Assembly: GCF_006385575.1 (NCBI RefSeq) | Contig: NZ_CP041040.1 | Coordinates: 1,612,001 to 1,676,000 of the forward strand | Source: Microbacterium foliorum | Lineage (GTDB): Bacteria > Actinomycetota > Actinomycetes > Actinomycetales > Microbacteriaceae | Length of the DNA stretch: 64,000 nucleotides | Direction of reading: 5' to 3' | Part shown: one piece after another, positions 26,878-34,427 of the stretch | Layout: each line of letters begins with the position of its first letter | Position numbering within the stretch: the first letter of the stretch is position 1 | The notes under the pieces: generated by a model | Told to the model about the DNA's origin: nothing | The model's input: only the letters and a program-made list of their open reading frames with translations | Database searches by the model: none | Made by a program: the position numbers and the translations under genes

Positions 26878-26906
26878 TTGGCCGTGTGAGGCATCCATGG
26901 CAGAAT
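26878..26906 (+). promoter_or_regulatory. rplS promoter with extended -10
   Basis: TTGGCC (26878-26883) and CAGAAT (26901-26906) are 17 bases apart, and TGG precedes the -10, identical to the rpsP element. Predicted transcription start is near 26913, giving a 125-base leader. Confidence 0.6.
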
Positions 26907-26912
26907 GAATGT

Positions 26913-27037
26913 TTGTGCCGTGACCGGTTCTGCCTCAGGGGAGCCCACGGACGCTTCGGCTCCGTTCAGCACACACCTCTTCTTGTTCCTACTTACATCA
27001 TGCAACCGACCTGAGGCGAGTGCAGAGAGAGACGATC
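26913..27037 (+). promoter_or_regulatory. Structured 5' leader of rplS
   Basis: GCCTCAGG at 26932-26939 and CCTGAGGC at 27010-27017 can close an 8-base stem over about 70 bases. Inside it GGAGCC (26940-26945) and GGCTCC (26958-26963) form a second 6-base stem. The closing arm ends 20 bases before the ATG, near the weak purine-rich ribosome-binding site. The layout suits feedback control by L19, but this is unproven and differs from the known Bacillus L19 leader as far as I can tell. Confidence 0.5.
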
Positions 27038-27385
27038 ATGCAGATCCTCGACGCCGTCGACGCAGCATCGCTGCGTTCAGACGTTCCCGTCTTCAACCCC
27101 GGTGACACGGTCAACGTGCACGTGAACATCACCGAGGGCACCCGCTCGCGTATCCAGGTCTTCAAGGGCGTCGTCATCGGCCGCCAGGGCGATGGCGTTC
27201 GCGAGACCTTCACCGTTCGCAAGATCAGCTTCCAGGTGGGTGTCGAGCGTACGTTCCCGGTGCACTCCCCGGTGATCGACCACATCGAGGTCGTCACCCG
27301 CGGTGACGTGCGTCGCGCGAAGCTCTACTACCTCCGCCAGCTGCGGGGCAAGAAGGCGAAGATCAAGGAGAAGCGCGACAACTGA
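27038..27385 (+). CDS. rplS: 50S ribosomal protein L19
   Basis: Large-subunit protein at the subunit interface. 115 residues, standard length. Typical sequence includes [30 protein letters not shown] and the basic C-terminus [18 protein letters not shown]. The ATG giving [11 protein letters not shown] is chosen over one six codons upstream because family members start here. Followed by a strong terminator. Confidence 0.98.
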   Translation: MQILDAVDAASLRSDVPVFNPGDTVNVHVNITEGTRSRIQVFKGVVIGRQGDGVRETFTVRKISFQVGVERTFPVHSPVIDHIEVVTRGDVRRAKLYYLRQLRGKKAKIKEKRDN

Positions 27386-27398
27386 CGCGCAGGTTCTC

Positions 27399-27435
27399 CA
27401 CAGCACCCCGGGACACGATGTCCCGGGGTGCTGTG
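27399..27435 (+). terminator. Strong intrinsic terminator after rplS
   Basis: CACAGCACCCCGGGACA and its exact reverse complement form a perfect 17-base stem with loop CGA, followed by TTCTCCCC. It separates rplS from lepB. Confidence 0.9.
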
Positions 27436-27503
27436 TTCTCCCCGGGGTGTGCAACCCTTGATGATGCCGTCTCCGTGCGGTGCGAGACTGTGAAGGAACC
27501 CTC

Positions 27504-28238
27504 ATGACGACTGACTCCGCCGCCGCGTCCACTCCACCGACGAAGCGGCGTCGTGGGTTCCTCGTCTTCCTGCGAGACGTCCTCGTCATCGTCGTGATCG
27601 CGGCGCTTGTCTCCTTCGTCGTCAAGACCTTCGTCGTCCGCTCCTTCTACATTCCGTCGGCCTCGATGGAACGCACCCTGATGGTCAAAGACCGCATCCT
27701 CGTCGATGAGTTGACGCCCCGGTGGAACGACTACGAACGCGGCGATGTCGTCGTCTTCAAGGATCCGGGCGGGTGGCTCGACGGAGTGCCGCAGACTCCG
27801 GCGCAGCCGCCGCTCATCGAAGCGTTCGACTGGATGCTCAACGTCATCGGGATCTCGGCCACGGACTCTCAGGATCACCTCGTCAAACGGGTGATCGGAT
27901 TGCCGGGCGACCACGTCGTCTGCTGCAACGCGCTCGGTCAGATCACGGTCAACGGCGCGCCCATCGACGAGCTCGGCTACCTGAACCTGCCGGACGGCGA
28001 CACCGCTGCATCGAACGAACCCTTCGACGTGGTCGTGCCGGAGGGGTCCCTCTGGCTGCTGGGAGACAACCGGGACCGTTCGAGGGACTCGCGGGCGCAC
28101 CAGGATCTTCCGAGTGGCGGATTCGTGCCGATCGAGAACGTCGTCGGCAAGGCGTTCTTCACCACATGGCCCTTCGACCGTATGGGCACGATCGACGGCC
28201 ACCACGACAGCTTCAACGGCGTCCCGGATCCGGAATGA
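27504..28238 (+). CDS. lepB: Type I signal peptidase
   Basis: Membrane serine protease that removes signal peptides from exported proteins. 244 residues. One membrane anchor at about 22-45; nucleophile Ser54 in IPSASMERTL; general base lysine near 129 in HLVKRVIGLPGDHV; the GDNRDRSRDSR motif near 190. ATG behind GAAGGAA. The stop overlaps the rnhB start in an ATGA. Confidence 0.97.
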   Translation: MTTDSAAASTPPTKRRRGFLVFLRDVLVIVVIAALVSFVVKTFVVRSFYIPSASMERTLMVKDRILVDELTPRWNDYERGDVVVFKDPGGWLDGVPQTPAQPPLIEAFDWMLNVIGISATDSQDHLVKRVIGLPGDHVVCCNALGQITVNGAPIDELGYLNLPDGDTAASNEPFDVVVPEGSLWLLGDNRDRSRDSRAHQDLPSGGFVPIENVVGKAFFTTWPFDRMGTIDGHHDSFNGVPDPE

Positions 28239-28894
28239 CCGTCGTCGCTCCGAAGCTCACTCTGGAGCGCAGGCTGCTGACCGAGTGCGATCTGATCATC
28301 TCCCTCGATGAGGTCGGGCGCGGTGCGCTTGCCGGTCCGGTGGCGGTCGGAGCTGCCGTGATGGATGCGGCAGGCGCGCGCCGCCGCGTTCCCGAAGGGC
28401 TTCGGGATTCGAAGCTGGTCACCGAGAGACGTCGACCTGACGTCGCCGCGAGGGCCGCGGCATGGGTGCAGGCATCGGGAGTCGGCTGGGCGAGTGCGGC
28501 CGAGGTCGACGCGGTGGGCATCATGCGGGCGCTCGGGCTCGCGGCGTCGCGCGCCGTGCAGAGCGTGGTGGACTCGGGAGTGGACCTCGACGGAGCACTC
28601 GTGCTGCTCGACGGCAATCACGACTACGTCTCGCCCGTGCATCCGGTTCCTCTGCGCGTTCGGCCCGTCGTCAAGGGTGACCGTGACTGCGCGTCGGTTT
28701 CAGCGGCATCGGTGATCGCGAAGGTCGCCCGTGACACGTACATGGCCGAGCTCCACGAAGGTCACCCCGCGTATCAATGGGACAGGAACAAGGGATATGC
28801 GAGTCTCGAGCATCGCGATGCGATCAGGAGCGTGGGGCTCTCCCCGCACCACCGATCATCCTGGGCGATCGCGGATGTCCCGACGCTGTTCTGA
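28235..28894 (+). CDS. rnhB: Ribonuclease HII
   Basis: Cleaves the RNA strand of RNA-DNA hybrids and single ribonucleotides in DNA. 219 residues. The catalytic acids are Asp25 and Glu26 in SLDEVGRGALAGP, with a further Asp in VLLDGNHDY and the later KGDRDCASVSAASVIAKVARD region typical of RNase HII. Coupled to lepB. In most actinobacteria the next gene is the DUF2469 gene, here displaced by the protease-lipoprotein pair. Confidence 0.96.
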   Translation: MTVVAPKLTLERRLLTECDLIISLDEVGRGALAGPVAVGAAVMDAAGARRRVPEGLRDSKLVTERRRPDVAARAAAWVQASGVGWASAAEVDAVGIMRALGLAASRAVQSVVDSGVDLDGALVLLDGNHDYVSPVHPVPLRVRPVVKGDRDCASVSAASVIAKVARDTYMAELHEGHPAYQWDRNKGYASLEHRDAIRSVGLSPHHRSSWAIADVPTLF

Positions 28895-29043
28895 TATGTG
28901 GTCCGGAGGAGTTCCGGAATCCAGAACCGCCGAAGTCGAGAAGTTCAACGGGGCATCAGTGTAAAACACTGCCCGGAGTGTCGTCACATGCTAGAAAGGC
29001 CCTGTCTCGACGCAGTGATGCGTTGACGAAAGTGGGGGACGAC
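28895..29043 (+). promoter_or_regulatory. Control region of secreted protease gene
   Basis: 149 bases without a gene. It holds a perfect CAGTGT-AAA-ACACTG inverted repeat at 28957-28971, a TCCGGA-N5-TCCGGA repeat that may end rnhB transcripts, and a short ACGCA-N4-TGCGT stem at 29010-29023. GGGGGA six bases before the ATG is the ribosome-binding site. No clear -35/-10 pair is seen. Confidence 0.45.
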
Positions 29044-30351
29044 ATGAGAAGAAGAGGTCTGATCGGGACGATCGCTGCGCTAGCTTTGCTCGTCGGAGCT
29101 AGCGGCCTGCCATCAGCAAACGCCGATAATGGCGCCTCGGCTGCGTCCTCATTGCCCCAGGGCGCGGCAACGACCTCCGCACGGCCCGCTGGCGACGTGC
29201 TCCTTCCGCCCGACGACCTCGGTCAACGCCCCATGACTGAGGAGGAGATCATGGCGATGGATGAGGAGTCGTCACCCACCGGCCTGCCTGCCTGGTGGGT
29301 CGCCTTCGGCATGGCCGTCGACAAGGTGCGGGCCGAGTATCCCAAAGACTTCGGTGCCGCAGTTGTGAATCCAGATCAGCGCTCCGGCACCGTGTGGTTC
29401 GTCGGTGCCGTTCCCGAGGGCGTCAGCGAACGGTTCGAAAGCATCGGCGGTGTCGCGCTCCGGGGCGACTACGGTGTGCAAGAAGCCGTCTATCAACAGT
29501 TCGCGTCGGACCTCCATTTGGAGTTGATGGAACAACTCGGCGACCTATCGACGTTCAGCACGTACGCGGATGATGGGCGCCGTGTCATCGTCGTGGAGTA
29601 CGGTCGCACCGCAAAGGGCGCTCCCGTGGCGGAGAGTACGGTACGCCAGATGGAGCAGATCACCGCTCTTCTCCCTGCCCCTGCCGGGTTCGTCATCGAG
29701 TTCGTACCCGTGGACGCGGCGCTCCTCCTGGCTCCCGAACTCTTCCATGGCGCACGCGAGCTCGCGAACGTTTGCACGGGTGCGTTCCCTGTAAGGCGTA
29801 AGGGAGGGAACGAGCTTGGCATCCTTACCGCTGCGCACTGTCCCGGAACCGGATCGTACGACGGCGCAGCCAACGCCTTCTACTCTCCCTACCCCTACTC
29901 GATCTCCACAGAAGCCGGATCTGGTGGAGGCGATTTCCGCTGGAACCACAGCAAGTACGGCTTGAGCGGTCGTACCTTCGTCGATCCTGACGAACCTCTT
30001 CGAGTTTTCAACAGCCGTTCCGGGGTCCAAAGCGGCGATTCCGTGTGCATGTACGGAAAGACGACGGGCCAGAAGAGGTGCGGGACCGTTGTTGCCTGTG
30101 GGGTGAACCAAACGACCACTGTGCCCGATACGGGTCAGCGGTACGACATTGGTGGACTATGCCGAGTGGGGACTTGGTTCACGGCTCCCGGAGACTCGGG
30201 AGGACCATGGTTCTTCGGGAATACGGCCTTGGGGATCCATTACGGACGCGCATGGGAAAACGGCCCTTCAGCCTTCAGCCTCGTAAACAATGCTCTGAAC
30301 AACACGCGAGTCAACCTGGTGGTCGATTCCGCTGGGAACACGATCCCGTGA
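29044..30351 (+). CDS. Secreted streptogrisin-like S1 serine protease with long N-terminal region
   Basis: Exported serine protease of 435 residues. A signal peptide covers about 1-28 (MRRRGLIGTIAALALLVGAS, cut near SANA). About 225 residues of unknown type follow and then a chymotrypsin-fold domain of about 185. The triad is complete: His265 in LTAAHC, Asp297 in GGGDFRW and Ser385 in APGDSGGPW. VCMYGKTTGQKRCG is the streptogrisin/alpha-lytic disulfide motif. The N-terminal part may be a propeptide but does not look like the standard alpha-lytic one. Two 60-base lines within the gene are 55% and 60% GC against 78% in one rnhB line, which suggests transfer. Co-transcribed with the lipoprotein 18 bases on. 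Confidence 0.9.
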   Translation: MRRRGLIGTIAALALLVGASGLPSANADNGASAASSLPQGAATTSARPAGDVLLPPDDLGQRPMTEEEIMAMDEESSPTGLPAWWVAFGMAVDKVRAEYPKDFGAAVVNPDQRSGTVWFVGAVPEGVSERFESIGGVALRGDYGVQEAVYQQFASDLHLELMEQLGDLSTFSTYADDGRRVIVVEYGRTAKGAPVAESTVRQMEQITALLPAPAGFVIEFVPVDAALLLAPELFHGARELANVCTGAFPVRRKGGNELGILTAAHCPGTGSYDGAANAFYSPYPYSISTEAGSGGGDFRWNHSKYGLSGRTFVDPDEPLRVFNSRSGVQSGDSVCMYGKTTGQKRCGTVVACGVNQTTTVPDTGQRYDIGGLCRVGTWFTAPGDSGGPWFFGNTALGIHYGRAWENGPSAFSLVNNALNNTRVNLVVDSAGNTIP

Positions 30352-30369
30352 CCGGACGGAGAGGTGACC

Positions 30370-30813
30370 GTGCGTAAAGAAGCCCGCTTTCGCAAGACGT
30401 GGGCAGCCGGGTCCCTTCTCCTCGTGCTCGGGCTGACCGCATGCACGGAGGTCACTCCCAGCCCGACCGAAACCGATCCTCCAGCGGCAACTCCCGCACA
30501 GTCGCCCGTGGCGTCGACTGCGACCGCGGACGTGCCTCTGGGCACGTGGAAAGCGCAGGACGAGAGCCACGTGTACTTGACGCTCGAGGAGGACGGCACA
30601 TCGACAGGGTACGACGGATGCAACACCGTCGGGGACACGTGGATGGCAGAGCAGGACGGTGTGATGATCGTTCTCAGCAACGTGACCGAGGTGCTGTGTC
30701 CCGACAATGACACCTGGCTCCTCGATGCTCGAGCGGTCACGCGTGACGGGGACGAACTCATCGTTCTCGACGAATCGGGTACGACGATCGGACGCCTCCG
30801 CGGCGAGGAGTAG
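30370..30813 (+). CDS. Lipoprotein with META/HslJ-like domain
   Basis: 147-residue lipoprotein. The signal has a basic start (MRKEARFRKTW), a hydrophobic core and lipobox LTAC near residue 25. A Thr/Pro linker follows (about 26-55), then a small beta domain beginning GTWKAQDESHVYLTL with GYDGCNTVGDTW, the pattern of META/HslJ domains. The second GTG is chosen because GGAGAGG is well spaced from it; a GTG two codons earlier is possible. It directly follows the protease gene. Protection from, or folding of, the protease is a guess from position only. Confidence 0.85.
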   Translation: MRKEARFRKTWAAGSLLLVLGLTACTEVTPSPTETDPPAATPAQSPVASTATADVPLGTWKAQDESHVYLTLEEDGTSTGYDGCNTVGDTWMAEQDGVMIVLSNVTEVLCPDNDTWLLDARAVTRDGDELIVLDESGTTIGRLRGEE

Positions 30814-30881
30814 AGCCGCCGCGATCCCTTTAGGTGCGTGCGGTCCTGAGGTGCGCGCGCGCGGGCCGCGCCAGGGCCTCG

Positions 30882-30887
30882 TAGGAT
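30882..30887 (+). promoter_or_regulatory. -10 box for DUF2469 gene
   Basis: TAGGAT lies nine bases before the ATG, predicting a leader of about three bases. Confidence 0.45.
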
Positions 30888-30896
30888 GGACACATC

Positions 30897-31223
30897 ATGG
30901 ATGAGGAAGCCTTCGACGACTATGACCGCGAGCTCGAGCTCGCGCTGTTCCGCGAGTATCGCGACGTCGTCGCACAGTTCCAGTACGTGGTCGAGACTGA
31001 ACGGCGGTTCTACCTCGCCAATGAGGTGAATGTCGTACGCCGCGACACCGAGCACGACTTCTACTTCGAGATCTCGATGAGTGACGTCTGGGTGTGGGAC
31101 ATCTACCGTGCCGACCGCTTCGTGAAGGCCGTGCGGGTGCTGACGTTCAAGGACGTCAACGTCGAAGAACTGCAGCGCCGAGAGTTCGAACTGCCCCAGG
31201 AGCTGTCGCTCGACGGGGAGTGA
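30897..31223 (+). CDS. DUF2469 family protein
   Basis: Conserved actinobacterial protein of 108 residues and unknown function. It is strongly acidic at the N-terminus (MDEEAFDDYDRELELALF) and then reads YVVETERRFYLANEVNVVRR and FYFEISMSDVWVWDIYRADRFV, the family's hallmark aromatic stretch. Its usual neighbours are rnhB upstream and yraN downstream; here the protease and lipoprotein genes intervene. Confidence 0.95.
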   Translation: MDEEAFDDYDRELELALFREYRDVVAQFQYVVETERRFYLANEVNVVRRDTEHDFYFEISMSDVWVWDIYRADRFVKAVRVLTFKDVNVEELQRREFELPQELSLDGE

Positions 31224-31325
31224 CCTCTTCTGCACGATTCGCGTTCCTGACCAGCTGTCCAGAGGTCCCGGAGGTTCGACTCTTCCGGTGCGCTGATCGG
31301 CGAGGCCGATCGACAGGCTGTCCTC

Positions 31326-31688
31326 ATGGCAGCGAAAGACGAGCTCGGTAGATCCGGTGAAGAACAGGCGGTTCGGTACCTGACCGGTATCGGATATGAG
31401 GTGCTCGACCGCAACTGGCGTTGTGCGCAGGGTGAGATCGACATCGTCGCCTCCCGCGGCCGCCATCTGGCGGTCGTAGAGGTCAAGACGAGACGGACGA
31501 TCGCTCACGGGCACCCCTTCGAAGCGGTGGACGCACGCAAGATCCGCCGGCTTTGGCAGCTGGCGCACGCGTGGGCCGCCGATCATCCCGACCTGTCCCA
31601 TGGGCTCATGATCCGGATCGAGGCGATCGGGATCATCGGTGCGGATCCCGAGCACAGCACGCTCGAACACCTCGTGGACGTGTCGTGA
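31326..31688 (+). CDS. yraN: YraN family (UPF0102) nuclease-like protein
   Basis: 120-residue protein of the YraN family, which has a restriction-endonuclease-like fold and no settled role. Motifs are GRSGEEQAVRYLTGIGYEVLDRNWRC, then GEIDIVASRGRHLAVVEVKTR, which contains the Asp and Glu-x-Lys of a PD-(D/E)XK site. The ATG is six bases after CAGGCT, a relaxed leaderless pattern. Its stop overlaps the comM GTG in a GTGA. Confidence 0.94.
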   Translation: MAAKDELGRSGEEQAVRYLTGIGYEVLDRNWRCAQGEIDIVASRGRHLAVVEVKTRRTIAHGHPFEAVDARKIRRLWQLAHAWAADHPDLSHGLMIRIEAIGIIGADPEHSTLEHLVDVS

Positions 31689-33214
31689 AGACGGCCCGCA
31701 CCTGGGCGGTCGCGCTCACCGGGGTCGATGGACACATGGTCGAGGTCGAAGCGGACATCTCGAATCAGACGCCCGACTTCAAGATCATCGGGCTGCCCGA
31801 CAAGTCTCTCGGCGAAGCTGTCCAGCGGGTGCACAACGCGTGCAAGAACACCGCGCTCGATCTTCCGCGTCGTCGACTGACGGTGAACCTCTCACCCGCG
31901 AGCCTCCCCAAGCAGGGAGCGGGCTTCGACCTCAGCATCGCCGTCGCTGCGCTGGCAGCCGGGGGAGCGCTGTCCAGTCGGTCCATCGCGCGCGTGGTGC
32001 ATCTCGGTGAGCTCGGGCTCGATGGTCGACTCCGGCCCGTTCCCGGAGTGCTGCCGTCGGTGTTCGCTGCCGCGCGCGCGGGGTTCGACACCGTGATCGT
32101 CCCCTGGGGGAATGAGGCGGAGGCGAGGCTCGTGCCAGGAATCGAGGTGCGTCCCGCGGCGAGCCTCTCGCAGGTGGCGGTGTGGCACGGCGCAGAGGTC
32201 GACGTGCTCGATGCAGATCCGGTCGCGGCCGCAGCGGTAGCTCGCGAGCGTCCCGAGGAGTTGGACCTCGCCGACGTCGTGGGGCAGGAGGACGCCGTGC
32301 GCGCACTGATCGTCGCCGCGGCGGGGGGACATCACATGCTGCTCAGCGGCCCGCCGGGGGCGGGAAAGACGATGCTCGCACGAAGGCTGCCTGGCATCCT
32401 TCCGAGTCTCACCGAAGACGAAGCGCTCGAGGTGGCGTCGATCCGTTCGCTGACGGGGGAGTCGGTGCAGGCTCTCGACGTGATGCCGCCGCTGGAGTCG
32501 CCGCACCACAGCGCATCCGTCGCCGCGCTCGTCGGAGGTGGAACGAGGTCCGTTCGCCCCGGGGCGATCTCTCGGGCGCATAGGGGCGTGCTCTTCCTCG
32601 ACGAAGCGGCAGAGTTCTCGAGAGTGGCGCTCGACGCGCTGCGACAACCGCTCGAGTCGGGTGCGATCGAAGTGAGCCGATCGGGGATCACGGCTCGGTT
32701 TCCCGCGAAGTTCCAGCTCATCGTGGCGCTCAATCCCTGCCCGTGTGGCAACTACGGGGTGCGTGGCGCGGAGTGCGTGTGTCCGTCGTTGGCTATCCGG
32801 AGGTACTCGACGAGGCTCTCGGGTCCGCTGCGTGACCGTATAGATGTCGAGCTGCACGTCTCCCGGGTGTCCGCCTCTCAGGCGATGATCGGAGACCGCA
32901 CCGGGGTGACGAGCGAAAGCGCTCGCGCGCGGGTCATCGAGGCGCGGGAGCGAGCTGTCGCTCGATGGCGGGGAACCCCATGGCTTCGCAACAGCGAAGT
33001 GCCCGGTGCTCGGCTGAGACAGCTCGATCTGCGGATCCCCGCTGATGCTCGGGCGCCGCTGGACCGGGCTCTCGAGCGGGGAACGCTCACACTGCGCGGC
33101 TACGACAGGGTGCTACGGCTGGCATGGACCATGGCCGATCTCGCCGGAGCCGACAGGCCGGGACGCGACGAAGTGGGCCAGGCGCTGTTTCTCAAGAGGG
33201 GATACGCATCATGA
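31685..33214 (+). CDS. comM: YifB/ComM-type AAA+ ATPase
   Basis: Magnesium-chelatase-like AAA+ ATPase of 509 residues. In naturally competent bacteria ComM is a helicase that promotes branch migration during integration of incoming DNA. The N-terminal ChlI domain spans about 20-145, the AAA+ core has Walker A GPPGAGKT near 222 and Walker B GVLFLDEAAEF near 300, and a C-terminal domain follows from 400. GTG start coupled to yraN, ATGA overlap with dprA downstream. Confidence 0.96.
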   Translation: MKTARTWAVALTGVDGHMVEVEADISNQTPDFKIIGLPDKSLGEAVQRVHNACKNTALDLPRRRLTVNLSPASLPKQGAGFDLSIAVAALAAGGALSSRSIARVVHLGELGLDGRLRPVPGVLPSVFAAARAGFDTVIVPWGNEAEARLVPGIEVRPAASLSQVAVWHGAEVDVLDADPVAAAAVARERPEELDLADVVGQEDAVRALIVAAAGGHHMLLSGPPGAGKTMLARRLPGILPSLTEDEALEVASIRSLTGESVQALDVMPPLESPHHSASVAALVGGGTRSVRPGAISRAHRGVLFLDEAAEFSRVALDALRQPLESGAIEVSRSGITARFPAKFQLIVALNPCPCGNYGVRGAECVCPSLAIRRYSTRLSGPLRDRIDVELHVSRVSASQAMIGDRTGVTSESARARVIEARERAVARWRGTPWLRNSEVPGARLRQLDLRIPADARAPLDRALERGTLTLRGYDRVLRLAWTMADLAGADRPGRDEVGQALFLKRGYAS

Positions 33215-34392
33215 TCGATTCGCTCACAGATGACGCCGGGGTCCGGGAGTCGCTCGAACAGGTCAGGTCCTCCGGAGACGCGGGGGAGGCGCTCGCGCGG
33301 GTGTCGTGGTCGGTCCTCACCGAGCCGGGCGATGGCGTGGCCGGGGCGCTGATCGGAGAGCTCGGTGCTTCGGACGCGCTCCGGTTCGCATTGGGCACCG
33401 GGAATGCGGCGGTCTCAGAAGTCAGCAGCCGGGCACTCGCCGACGGGCGGGCTCGGTGGAAGACCCGAGCCGACGCGCGCAGCGTGGTCGATGCGCTGCG
33501 CGGCGCCAGGGACGTGGGAGCCCGACTTCTGCTTCCGGGGGATGCGCACTGGCCGACTTCCCTCGACGACCTCGGGGTGCACGCGCCGACCGTGCTCTGG
33601 GTGCGCGGAGACCCGGAGCTACTGAGCGCGGCACCTCGAGTCGCGATCGTCGGCGCCCGGGCGGCAAGCGGATACGGCGAGATGCTCGCGGGCGACTTCG
33701 CGGGCGAGCTGGCCGCGGGCGGCGCAGTCGTCGTGTCCGGGGGAGCGTATGGCATCGACGGCGCAGGTCACCGCGCCGCACTCGGAGTCGGCGGAAAGAC
33801 GATCGCCTTTCTCGCGGGCGGGGTCGATCGAGCGTACCCCCAGGGCCATCAGCAGCTTCTTCGGCGAATCGTCGAGACCGGCGCCGTGGTGAGCGAGGTC
33901 CCCTGCGGCACCGCGCCGACGAAGTGGCGATTCCTGTCGCGCAACAGACTCATCGCCGCGGTGAGCGACGCGACGGTGGTCGTGGAGGCAGGATGGCGAA
34001 GCGGATCGTTGAACACTGCCGGTCACGCAGCTGCACTGGGTCGACCGCTCGGCGCGGTGCCCGGGCCGGTGACATCCGCATCGTCGGCCGGCTGTCATCG
34101 GCTCCTGCGCGAGTACGACGCGCGGTGCGTCACAACGACTGCCGAGATACGCGAGCTCTGGGGTGACGGGCCGCCAGGTACGTCACCCGGTTCAGGGGCG
34201 GATCCCGACCGGTCTCGTCTACTCGATGCCATGAGCAGTCGCGATGCGCGAGCCGCTGTCGAGCTGTCTCGACGGTCGGGACTCGCACCTGAGCGAGTCA
34301 CTGCGTTGCTCGGGCTGCTAGAGCTCAAGGGTGCGGTCCGACGAGTCGATGGGGGATGGCAGAGGGCGCGGGTTGGCGAGCGGCGCGGCTGA
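33211..34392 (+). CDS. dprA: DNA-processing protein DprA
   Basis: 393-residue DprA/Smf protein that binds single-stranded DNA and loads RecA. The Rossmann-like core begins VAIVGARAASGYGEMLA near residue 148, with VVSGGAYGIDGAGHRAAL and later GTAPTKWRFLSRNRLIAAVSD. A C-terminal winged helix (about 330-385) is present. Its start overlaps the comM stop. Other competence genes are not in this window, so the role may be general recombination. Confidence 0.96.
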   Translation: MIDSLTDDAGVRESLEQVRSSGDAGEALARVSWSVLTEPGDGVAGALIGELGASDALRFALGTGNAAVSEVSSRALADGRARWKTRADARSVVDALRGARDVGARLLLPGDAHWPTSLDDLGVHAPTVLWVRGDPELLSAAPRVAIVGARAASGYGEMLAGDFAGELAAGGAVVVSGGAYGIDGAGHRAALGVGGKTIAFLAGGVDRAYPQGHQQLLRRIVETGAVVSEVPCGTAPTKWRFLSRNRLIAAVSDATVVVEAGWRSGSLNTAGHAAALGRPLGAVPGPVTSASSAGCHRLLREYDARCVTTTAEIRELWGDGPPGTSPGSGADPDRSRLLDAMSSRDARAAVELSRRSGLAPERVTALLGLLELKGAVRRVDGGWQRARVGERRG

Positions 34393-34427
34393 CGTCTCGG
34401 CGATCGGGGTTCCTGCACACTTGATCC

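Noticed and set aside
28895..28925. rnhB terminator from the TCCGGA repeat
   Set aside because: The stem is six bases with no T-run; kept only as a remark in the control-region entry.
31685..34392. comM-dprA as a competence locus
   Set aside because: These genes are conserved in non-competent actinobacteria as well; no DNA-uptake genes are in the window.
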